Positions 22,301 through 34,300 of a DNA stretch of 64,000 nucleotides are shown piece by piece. The stretch covers positions 6,828,091-6,892,090 of the forward strand of contig NC_049993.1 of NCBI RefSeq assembly GCF_000003815.2. Reading direction: 5' to 3'. Position 1 is the first letter of the stretch; the number at the start of each line of letters is the position of its first letter. The translations under genes were made by a program, and so were the position numbers. The notes under the pieces were generated by a model, which was given only the letters and a program-made list of their open reading frames with translations, was not told where the DNA came from and made no database searches. The stretch is from Branchiostoma floridae (taxonomy: Eukaryota > Chordata > Leptocardii > Amphioxiformes > Branchiostomatidae).

Positions 22301-25300
22301 TTCTATTCCTCCTTTAAGGCATACTCACATTAGGTATTTGACATTGAATGATTTTGATGTTACATGTATGTGATTTCAACTGTAACAGAACTAACTGTGG
22401 ATGATGAGCCCAAGAATGGCCATAATTTCTGATCATACAAAGATTCTATGACAACTGTTGACAGGTTGTTATAATTGAGCAAGGAGGTTAAAAACACCTC
22501 CTTGAATTGAGTAATACTGATTCATGTTGCTTTAGGGTCCTGCCCAGTGTCCGCCTGTCTATCATGTGACACAGTCTTGTTGCTTATAAATGACTAAAGC
22601 AATGGCTATTCCAACGTTTTGGCAGACAAAATTGGCATGTCCACCATGAAAAGGATTCAGATCAAGTCCAATCACACCCAGGAGATGAGCATGGCTTTAC
22701 CAGATGAAGAAAAAAATTGTACTTGAATAGAAACTAGTTTTACTCATCTATGTGCAAGCACGTCTAACCTCCAAGGGATGGGGAACAACAGACGTTAAAC
22801 CGGATAGTGAGTGAGTGAGTTTACAAGTCATGTGCGCTTTGTTACTTAATCGTTAATATTTAATTTTATTTTCACAGTCCCAAGCTAATGACCTGAATGA
22901 CCTGAACAGCAACCTCCTGAGTAACAGGACGGTCGCTTCGCTGCAGGGTATCCTCGCTAAGGCGGCAGATCAGTTTAAGGAAGAGAACAGCGTGAGCCAG
23001 GAAGACTTGACACAGCTGGAGGAGGCTGTACACAACCTGTGGGAGGTGAGTATTATGGTCTATCATAAAATATTATGGTCTATTGCAGAATATTATGGTC
23101 TGTTGAAGTATGTTATGGTCTATTGTGGAATGTTATGGTCTATTGCATAATATCATGGTCTGTTGCAGAATATTATGGTCTATTGCAGTATATTGTGGTC
23201 TATTGCAGAATATTATGGTCTGTTGCGGAATGTTATGGTCTATGACAGAATATTATGGTCTATTGCAGAATATTATGGTCTGCTGCAGAATATTATTGTC
23301 TATTGCTCATCTGCTATACAGGCCTAAAGTAATGCTCTTAGACTAGAAAAGTGAAACATTTCCCAAGTGTTACTTTGATCAACTGGAAATGTTGCTCAAA
23401 GTGGAGATGCGTGTTGACTGTGTAAGTGAATTTTGGCACTAAGAGAATGAGACAGTCCTTAAACATTGGTTAACCTGTCATATGCAAAGGCCACTTAATA
23501 ATGTTGCCAAGGATTTACAAGCCTAAGTGCCAAATGAATACAACATTATAAGGTAGATAATTTCACTTTGATTAACGTGTTGAGTAGGTCAAAGATGGGA
23601 CAAATGATGAATAGCTGAAACTTGTAAATGCTTTTATAACAAGTCTACAATCATGTACACTACCAGTGGCAGTAGGGGAACAATATTTTCAGCACCATAA
23701 ACAGTACAAAACTGGCAATAATGACAGAGAAATTCAACACACTAATTATGATTGATATACTATTTCTACAAATTTAAAGAAGATATGAATCACCTATTTG
23801 TGCTGGAATGGTTTGACCCACAACCAACCAAGGCCAGCTGTTTGGCAACACATTTGCAGCAGGGAGATAGTTAAATGTTGTCCGTTTTCTCCAATGGCTT
23901 AAAAATTCAACACACTGATTATGATTGATATACCAATTCTACCACAAAGGAGATGAATCACACTTACATGGTGTATACATGTATACTGGAATGGTAGCCA
24001 GCCAAGGCCAGCCTGTTTGGCAACACATTTGCAGCAGGGAGATAGTTTAACGTTTTCTCCAATGGCTTAAAAATTCAACACACTGATTATGATTGATACA
24101 CCAATTCTACCACAAAGGAGATGAATCACACTTATATACTGGAATGGTTTGACCTGTAGCCAGCCAAGGCCAGCCTGTTTGGCAGCACATTTGCAGAAGG
24201 GAGATAGTTTAATGTTGTCTGTTTTCTCCAGTGATGTAGAAATTCAACACACTAATTATGATTGATATATGCCATTTCTACCAGAGGATATGAATCACCC
24301 ATATATTCTGGAATGGTTTGACCTGTAGCCTGCCAAGGCCAGCTGTTTGGCTGGACATTTGTATTGGTTATTGGCAGGGCTTGAAGTATCACCTCCATTT
24401 GCAGGTTAGTGCAGGTAAAACTAAAGCTGGTCATTCCTGATGTCTACCTGCACCCAACCTGCAATGTNNNNNNNNNNNNNNNNNNNNNNNNNNNNNNNNN
24501 NNNNNNNNNNNNNNNNNNNNNNNNNNNNNNNNNNNNNNNNNNNNNNNNNNNNNNNNNNNNNNNNNNNTTTAGTATGATCAATACTTCCTAAATTCTGAGT
24601 GGTGCAGGTAAAAGTTGTCTGGTGCAGGTAATGTCCAATGTTACCTGCACCTGTACAGGTATGCAGAAAAAAGTATTTTGAGACTTGTTATTGGTTTCTC
24701 CATCAGGAAGAAGGTTGAATGTTATTGAAAGATTGTTTAAACTTTGTTCCAACACTAAAAGAAACTCACCATAAATTTTCGGGCCAAACACTCTGACCTT
24801 CCTCAGATGAAATGACTCGCATCAAGTCATTTCATCTGAAGATTTATGGTGAGTTTCTTTTAGAGTTGGAACAAAGTTTAAACAATTTTTCAATATGGAA
24901 TCTACCAACACAGATGAGCTTTCATTCGGATAAGGTTGAATGTTGGCTGTTTTCTCCAGATCACATCCCAACACAGCAATGACATGGTCGTGGTGAAGGC
25001 ACAGGTCAACCAGCTGCTGGGGACAGTGCAGAATGTTCTGGACACCATGGATGTGGAACTTCTGAACAACAGGAACTCCACAACAGGCAACAACACCCTG
25101 GATCTCGGGCCAGGTAAGTCCAGTGAAACTACTTTTACTCATATTATCTATTAGTGATAGATATGTCTCTATTTTAAGTATTCTGCCATACTTGTACATG
25201 TGTATGGAGACATTATCCATGTTAAGAGCAGTCAACTATCATTAAAAAGATAAACAGTCTTATCTCAATAAACAGCTAAAGCATTTTGTAAAGTTATTTT

Positions 25301-28300
25301 TAAAACATTATAAAAGAATATGATATGTGTGGAAAAATACACAATCATAATTGCATCAAAGTGCCTTTGTATCATAAGCATAAAGGAGGGCAAATATAGA
25401 ATTATAATATATTCCCACTCACGTTGCCTCAGTGGAGAGTTAAGGACTGGGTGAGAAGACCGAGGCACCGTGGATATCCGAGATTCCATGCTTACCCTTA
25501 AATCAATCAGGGTGGGGGTGGGTGGGTGGGCGGGCTGAAAATTTCTGACAACTTCTTTCCCGTGCTCCCCTTCAAATTCTCATCTAATGATATCCTCCTT
25601 AGCAGAAAAGAAGAAACATTGCTCAGAAACTTGATATTACATGTATGTGTTGTGTTCTGTTGTTCAGATATCACACAGAAAAGACATCTACAGTTGAACA
25701 GAACTTTATTGCACGACAATTGTACATGCTACAATGTATGGCAACTATTGCGCAAAGTACCAAATGACTGATACTAGGTTTTATTCCGACTGCTGTACCA
25801 CATGAGAAGGAGCAATACACTCTTAGGGGCGCATACACATGATTGTCGGCGATAAAAGATACTACCCACTACTTCGGTGATAGTTAAGCATGCCTAAACA
25901 GGAAAATATTGCAGATGCTAACCATGATGTAAAACCCTGCCTAGCAATCCTTGACTGTATATACCAACCTATACAGTTGGGTATAACTTCGGCGCTTTGG
26001 ATAATCCACACAGATCGGAGATGTCCCTCTGGTGAAAAGCGGCTACACTGGAAACATACAGTGCCTTCGTGACCGTGGACTGTAGACTAGTCTACTCTTG
26101 CTAGGCTGTGTCCCTCCCGTCCGGCTCATGATTCACTTGTGAATAGAGGGAGTTATATCTCATGTCATGAACTCACGCGAGTGGAGATCTCGCGAGAGTT
26201 CATTCCATTGTGATATTATTGGGAATCATAATATATTCCCACTCACGTTGCCTCAGTGGAGAGTTAAGGACTGGGTGAGAAGACCTCGGCACCCGCTTCT
26301 CCCGAGTGCCATTATTCCCCTAATTTAAGTTCCTGCCTTTCCCTTTATTTAATCCTCTCCCAATCCTTATTCTTCTCCATTCCCTTTTCCCAATCCTAAT
26401 TGTCTTCATTCCTTTCCCCAATCCTTTATATTTACTCCCTCATCTCTGTGCCTTTCCGTACAAACCCTCTACGTATACATTGACCTTAAGCCACCTTGTC
26501 AACACAGCAGCGTCCCCTACGGTCTGCTGCGCATGCTTGCTGTTCTCAACAAGCTGGGTGTAAGTCTATCACAGTAACAGTCATTACTCGTCTTTAGGTG
26601 TTCCTCAGGAATGCGGATTTATCCCTGAGCGCCTGAGGTCCGGCTCGAGTGGGACCTGTCCAAATCCGAACTCAGTGGAATGGTCGACGACCAGTCCGAT
26701 AGAGAACCCTCAAAAGTTACCTTAGACCAACCTCTCCCAGGTTGAAAGTATTCCAACTCATCTTCTGTCGTGTTGGAAATCAAACATTGATTTCTCTGCA
26801 TATACAAGAACAATACTCCAGCTGCAGAGAAAGCCATCACCACAATGCTTGCCCAGTGTCAAACCTGTAAACTGTCGACCTTTACGCACAGTTCTATGTA
26901 TTTCAGTCTGGACAGGCCCCACTCGCTTCCCGGACCACCAGGCCGAAGCCAGTATGGGTGGCAACAGCTTAAGGGAGCTGAACACGGTCCACGAGTGAGA
27001 ACTAGGCCAGCTAAAGGTAGCCAATAAACAGGAACACCGAAAATCCATTGATAGGAAGGAATGCGACACAAGAAACCCGCCTTGATCTTCATCTTTATTC
27101 AAAACTTGCTTAACCAGAAACGCAAACAACGGTTCAGTTAACGCTGAAAATCACCATCCAACATTACCGTGCAGACACTGAAGGCCTTAACGAAAACAGC
27201 ATGTCGTCCAAGGCCTAACTCTAATTCTGACAAAACAAAGTTCCATTGTTCCCGCCGCATAAATTAACCGATGGTTGTTGTGTCCTCCATTCCTTTGACC
27301 ATTACGTCTGAACTGTCCCACAAAGTAGGTCTTCACTGTACTACGGTCTTGTTACCTGCCTGGGTTTGTCCACCAACCATGCAACAAACCAAACAAAATC
27401 TGATGTTGTCCAACAACCTGTCGTCCGATCAAATGAAACATCGACTCAAATCAAACAAAGTTACGATTACCGGCGCCCGTTGCCCTACAGCGAAAATCCA
27501 CTATACATACCGTCTGACCTACCCCGCTGTCCAACAACGAATTCTCTACATGATTGTCCAACAATCTCACCACACCGTCCGACGGTGCCGCTGTCCAACA
27601 GCGAATACAACATACAACCATGTATTGTACTACACCGTCCGACGGTGTCCGCTGTCCAACAGCGAATACAATATACAACATTGTACTGTACCACACCGTC
27701 CAACGGTGCCGCTGTCCTACGGCAAATACAACATACAAGTTAACAACAATGTACCACACCGTCCAACGGTGCCGCTGTCCAACGGCAAATAGAACTGTTT
27801 GACATACAACAATGTACTGTACCATACCGTCCGACGGTGCCGCTGTCCAACAGCGAATACAACATACAACCATGTACCGTACCACCTCCGACGGTCACGC
27901 TGTCCAACAGCAAATACAATATACAACAAAGTACTACATCCAACGGTGCCGCTGTCCGACAGCGAATACAACATACAGTCAAATACTGTACCACACCGTC
28001 CGGCGGTCACGCTGTCCGATAGCAAATACAATATACAACAATGTACTGTACTCCACCGTCCGACGGTGCCGCTGTCCGACAGCGAATACAATATACAACA
28101 ATGTAGTGTACCACACCGTCCAACGGTGCCGCTGTCCGACAGTGAATACAATATACAACAATGTCCTACACCTACCATCCGAGGGTCCCGCTGTCCGACA
28201 GCGAATACAATATACAACAATGTACTGTACCACACCGTCCGACGGTGCCGCTGTCCGACAGCGAATACAATATACAACAATGTAGTGTACCACACCGTCC

Positions 28301-31300
28301 GACAGTGCCGCTGTCCGACATAGTACAGCGAATACAATATACAACAATGTCCTATACGCCACCATCCGAGGGGCCCGCTGTCCGACAGCGAATACAATAT
28401 ACAACAATGTACTGAACCACACCGTCCGACGGTGCCGCTGTCCGACAGCGAATACAATATACAACAATTACTGTGCCACACCGTCCGACGGTGCCGCTGT
28501 CCGACAGCGAATACAACATACATCAATTACTGTATTACATCGTCCGACGGTGCCGCTGTCCGACAGCGAATTCCAAACAATTAAAACTTTAAATTGATCG
28601 ACGATCCTCAGTCATACAGAGGCAAAACCTAAAGTTACCCCACAAAAATTACGTCCTCGGTACTAAGAAATCAGACCACTGCGCCCCGCTGATCAGCCTG
28701 ACAGGAGCTGGGAAGGAGAGAACGCCGGGTTAGTGCCGAACTGCGAACCATTCCGAACTGCGTCCCGCCGACCAGTCTGACAGGAGGCAGGGAGGAAAGA
28801 ACGCCGGGTTAGTGCCGAACTGCGCCCCGCCAGTCAGCCTGACAGGAGCTGGGGAGGAGAGAACGCCGGGTTAGTGCCGAACTGCGCCCCGCCGATCAGC
28901 CTGACAGGAGCTGGGGAGGAGAGAACGCCGGGTTAGTGCTGAACTGCGCCCCGCCGATCAGCCTGACAGGAGCTGGTAAACTCGAAGAAGGGCACATCAC
29001 CTGTTACGTCCTCGCGGCAAAAATTACTGAAAGACAGAAACATCACGACGGTTAAAAGACCTCTTACCAGCGTACAGGCTGTCCGACAACCTGAAGTGCA
29101 AAAGCAAACACTTTCAGAAAGGATATCACAGTCAACTTGGGATCGCTGCTGCAAATTGTTGACAGCTGCCCGAGTATTGAAATCTTCGAGCCTGGTCCAA
29201 CCATTTTCCGGGCTGTTGACTGCTCCACAGATTGCAGAACTGCTGGCCTAGCACAGAAAAACATAGCAAATTGTACGGTAAAACAGACAAACAATACTGC
29301 CAAAACGAGAGCAGCCCAATCAGGCAACTCTTCCCGAAACATGGCGCTTCGACACACACAGAAAACTCTGACCACCACTTTGACGACTGCCCAAAGTTTC
29401 CAAAAATGGCTTACCCTCACCCACAGCGGTGTCAGTAATAAGTTTAACCACTACTGTCGTCAGGAGAGGAATGTCAGGTGCTCCTCCAGGCCCACGGTGA
29501 TCAGCCCAGTGCTGTTCTGCTCCATTAGGCTCCTTGGGCGAGAAAACAAGGAATATGGCAGTCCTGGTGGTGATACAGCCGTGTCTGAATACCTAACTCA
29601 TGTGAGAAAAGAAGGAAATCAAAATGCATCCGAAGCCAAGTTAACCATGCTAAGTTGAATCAATCTCACCTGTGCACCCGAACACGTGCGATCCACATTC
29701 AGATGCAAATTCCACACAAAAATGACACGAGCATCAGAAAGAACATTTGATGCATTTGAAAACTCAAATATGCTCTAAAAGCACAAACTGCACGCCCTAG
29801 GAAGGGTGAGCAAACAAATTCACAGAATAATGGAACAAAATTCAGACAGCAAAACGTCTCTGAGAAACACTGTCCCGCCAAAGCGCGGGAAAAACAGACC
29901 ACCAAACAAAATTCCAGAACACGCCATAAGGCGGCAAGGCAATACTGCGTACCTTCTAGGTTAGTGATACTAACGCCATGGGAAACTACTCAGTCCTTTG
30001 ATGCCAGCAAGGTATACGTTCCCCGAAGTTAAAGATGTCACCGGCTTGCACATGGCTGGTACAGCGCTACAGGAGCTCTGCTTGGCAACGTCCTGTTCGT
30101 GCGGCTCATGATTCACTTGTGAATAGAGGGAGTTATATCTCATGTCATGAACTCACGCGAGTGGAGATCTCGCGAGAGTTCATTCCATTGTGATATTATT
30201 GGGAATCTAAAGAAAATCTGCTTGCTATAGTAAATTTTGGTGAGGTGGAGGAAGAAAACAAAATGACATAGCAAAATGGATGGCATTGCATGTTACCTAT
30301 TCACAGATATAGATTTGGAAGGTGTTGAGGCTCCGGTTGATGTAGAATTGACGACAGATGTAGAGCCAGCGATGAGTTTAGAACTGACACCATGCCAGCG
30401 AGAAAACCTAGAGGCCGTGGAGAGCGAACTGGTGGGTGTGTACATCCCCCAGTGTCTGGAGGACGGGCGTTACCAGCCCCTACAGTGCCACCCCAGCACA
30501 GGGTACTGCTGGTGTGTGGACCAGTACGGAGATGTGGTCGAGGACACCGAACTGGACAGGGGCATGATGCCCAACTGTGAAGGTGAAACATTCAAAAACA
30601 AAACCTTCTTGGATTGGACTTCCACATTTCTGTCAAAACATCCTACCTTTGCAAATTTTACTGTCAGAACTGTAAAAGGCATTTCTTCCCAAACATCCTA
30701 CCTTTGCAAATTTCGCTGTCAAAACTGTAAAAGGCATTTCTTCCCAAACATCCTACCTTTGCAAATTTCGCTGTCAAAACTGTAAAAGGCATTTCTTCCC
30801 AAACATCCTACCTTTGCAAATTTCACTGTCAAAACTGTAAAAGGCATTTCTTCCCAAACATCCTACCTTTGCAAATTTCGCTGTCAAAACTGTAAAAGGC
30901 ATTTCTTCCAAAACATCTTACCTTTGCAAATTTCGCTGTCAAAACTGTAAAACTTTAATTTCTTCCCAAATATCCTGCCTTAGCAAATTTCACTGTCAAA
31001 ACTGTAAAAAGTTTGCCACATTTCTATCCAATTGTATATGTTGCCTCAGAAATCTCGTCATTTAAAACTTGTCAAAGTTTTCCCACATTTCTATCCAAAT
31101 ATACACAAAGAAAGTATCCCACCTCTCTACTGCCAATAGCTGTTAAAGTTGATACAGTTAAAGCTTTCTGTCAAAAGCTCTCAGCTCCAACATTGCTATT
31201 ATCAAGTCTGTACCTGTTCTGATCAACAGTACAGTTTAAGTGCTGCTTTTTAACTTCAACAGTTGTAAGATCTGAAATAAGTCTTCTTTCAGTCTTCAGC

Positions 31301-34300
31301 CTTATCTAATGGTGTCATCCACAACAATCAATGATTATGGTGAAGGGAGTGACAAGATGTATAACTTGATGACACAATAATCAGAGCATGATATCCTGAT
31401 AAATGCACTGCTCCAAGCATGAAATTTACCTATAATTCAAACTAGTTTCTGTGGGCATCTGGCCCGCTTTTTCATTGCGCTGTTACCTTTCTTTTTGAAC
31501 TTGAGTGTATAACGTTTGCATTTTGTCAACATATATAGGGCTAAGACCCTAAAAATTCATAAGTATAGTTTTTCATGAGTGGTAGTAGTAGTAGTAGTAC
31601 ACTGTGTTGTGCTGCTGCAGTGGTCTTGGACACTGCAGTAGCAATCAGTCTTTAGTGCTTTTTTGGTCCTGTCTCTTCTTTTTTATGTACATTTAAGAAC
31701 AAAATATTCTTGTTAAAATGTCCCCAATACTGTATGAAGAGCCATGCAAATCTGACAGTTTATGGTTTACATTGACCTCCTTACCAAAAAATCATAACAC
31801 CGCAAAGATTACAGACTTTACTTGTGCCCCCTGTGAACTTTAAACCCCACAAGTGCTACCCTTTCCCCTTACTTCCAAATTAAGTTCTGTCAGATGTAGA
31901 GAAATTTACAATGTATGTATAATGAGGAACTGGAATGGTTTGGTTTCTTGAAAGTATGAATAAATGAACAGGGTTTAAGATAAAACCTGATACAAGATCA
32001 ACCTTATGACCTAAAGGGCCAAAAAGAAAGGTCATAAAATGAAAATTATGATTGACTTTTTGTGGCTGACATTTTGTGGAATCATGTAAGGGTTAAAGTT
32101 CATCACCATCAAATGTTGATGCCAGGCTGACCCGTAGAGTCAAAAGGGCAAAGTGTGCCATATCCATATGGACAATAATGGCAATGGGTGTGTATAGCCA
32201 ATAAATCCTACTACAGTGGAATAACCAAACATTTTTTTAGCTCTGTCTTGTAGGGAAAAATTATTAAAGTTTATTTTTGTCTTGAAGTAGTTAAATGTTA
32301 AAGAAGTTGATTTAAGCACTTGATACTTGTATAACAGACATAATTTGAACATAAGATCATCAGTCTTTGAAGGAGGGGTTGCAGCATGTCTCCAAGAGCC
32401 CTTAATATCTTACAATGTATCATACATGATACAGGCGACCTGAATCCCAGTTATACAAGCAGTTCTTTTCTCCAAAATCCTTCAATGAAATATTCATTTC
32501 TGGAGATCACAAGTTGTGTATTAAAGGCTTGAAATCTCTTCAGAAGCATGGCATATCCTTTAATCATGCACTCTATATTAAACAGGCTGTCTATTGAGTG
32601 GAGAATGCAGCAAGTAACCAAATTATTCCCTGTTGGATTAGCCCTTTAATTAATTTGTCCTGCTGCGTTGCTTTTTGCAGACTCAATGCACTTCATAGCT
32701 GTCGTCTTTGTTGGTATCAAAAAGGAATTTTGGATGGTTCGCTGCATGACGTTAAGTGTCACCCAATTGTGAGACTTTCTCGTTTCCTATCATTACTCTT
32801 GAAAGCTGTGACTAAAGAAGACTGTAATTAATCATTTATGAATAATTCAACTGCTCTTTGAAGGGACTAAAGACGCTACTTAAAAGTGTAAGTGTATATC
32901 AGCTCAACTCTTATTGTCTGAACTAAGTTTTGTCAAAGTTAATTCTTTGCTATAAGTGCTTTGAATAAAGATCTAATTACTCCTTTGTATCATCTCTCTG
33001 CTTCCACTGGAACTCATGTACATGAATCAAAGTTTCAATTCTGTTAGACTGAAGTATAATGAAGAAAACTATTTGAAGAAAGTACGACAAATCTACTGGA
33101 CCATGTATAACTTTTTAGATTGTGTACTCTAAATTAATGGTATGTTTACAGAGTATCTTGTTTCTACATCCAAGCAAGTCTTTTTTAAATCAAACGGGTG
33201 CTTAGACATTGAATCTGAAAAGGAATGTTCAATTTTCTGCAATAGAACAACACAGGCTTACAAAGGACTTTGATTTTTTTTAGGGCACTCCAGAAATGCT
33301 GTTTTTCTGTGATAATGTTTGTGTTACCAGAAAAAAAAACACTCAGATGTGACTGCTTTGTTGAGGGATCTTACAAGAAGTCGCCTCCAAGTATCCTAGG
33401 ATTAGTGTTAACTCTATCCTTGTTACATCTATATGAGATGGATCCCTAGATACAAATGTATACAGTTCAAATGCAGATGTGAACACCGTCAAAACAAAGG
33501 CCATACAAAGTAGCACTCCTGAAACAAAGGAAGACCAGTATTCGGCAGCTCTTCCAGAGAAAATTGAAACGCTACAAAGGGCCGTCATGGAGCTAGAGTC
33601 AAGCCTGGCCAGTTCGAAGTTGCAAGCCAATGTGTTTGAGACAAGTGTATCCAGACACCTGGACGTCATGAGAAAGGAAGTGGAGTCTGCTAAATGCACA
33701 TGCACCAGTAAAAATAATACTATTAACAGCTGTCATTGATGAATTTGTCCTGAAGACTTCCAAGGACATGCTGAAGTTGTGAGGCACCTGGGCGATCTGA
33801 TATGTCATATCGTTAATGTCAACCTATAACTTTTGTCTAAAATACTGGAGTGGTCTTAGTTTCTTTGATATGTTAATCAATACTTTGACATGTTGATCAA
33901 TACAAATAGAGTAGCCTTCACCCTGGTCTTTATTATCAATACAAGGATAAATGTAAGTACAGGGACTGTTGAGGGCCATGAAAAATCGATGAAGGCCAAT
34001 ACAGCTTGATCTATCATCCTCCTAGCTTTCAGTTTTACCACATTGATCAGATTGGAGCTCAGCAAGTTTGAGTACCAACTCTCTTCTTACTATTCTAGCA
34101 TCAGTACAGTCAGTGTATACAGATCTGTGGCTTCAAAATGTTAGTGTATATAACCCTGGGGCTATAAGCCTTTAGGGATGTTGAGCTTCATTAGGTTGAA
34201 ATTATCTCCATGCAGATGCTGCTTTGCAAAAACATAATGATTTGAAATTCCTTTCTGTGCCAAAATGCCTCTTCCATTGTGGACTGATTTGTGACAAAGA

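Larger units (their letters stand above)
25404..30207. mobile_element. Composite element with split direct repeats (A...B-A...B)
   Basis: Two different terminal sequences each occur twice in the same orientation. A is 58 bp (25404-25461 and 26228-26285); B is 106 bp (26122-26227 and 30102-30207). B of the first half touches A of the second without a spacer. Both pairs look identical base for base. The arrangement resembles the split direct repeats of DIRS-group (Ngaro/PAT-type) retrotransposons, but no reverse transcriptase or tyrosine recombinase frame was recognised. An equal reading is two head-to-tail copies (824 bp and 3,980 bp) of a non-autonomous, perhaps Helitron-like, element. The larger half has higher GC than the gene around it and includes two minisatellites. 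Confidence 0.7.
25114..30306. other. Intron, 5.2 kb, mostly occupied by a composite mobile element
   Basis: About 4.8 kb of this intron is the element at 25404-30207. The short remainders at each side are AT-rich and unique. Confidence 0.7.

Noticed and set aside
27717..28526. 269-codon minus-strand frame and several plus-strand frames of 120-174 codons
   Set aside because: They only reflect a 60-bp unit without stops in several frames. The translations are low-complexity repeats with no start context.
27480..28575. CRISPR-like look: palindromic repeats with spacers
   Set aside because: The spacers are near-identical, the unit is a simple 60-bp tandem repeat, and the context is a eukaryotic intron. 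It is a minisatellite.
25404..30207. Repeats A and B as LTRs of a standard retrovirus-like element
   Set aside because: The two repeat pairs interleave (A, B-A, B) instead of forming one pair of direct ends. No primer-binding site, polypurine tract or polymerase frame was recognised.
33477..33739. Exon 33477 as the terminal exon of a shorter gene
   Set aside because: The frame does stop at 33737, but a donor at 33708 keeps phase 1 and joins to the next three phase 1-1 exons, so an internal exon is the better reading. A short isoform remains possible.
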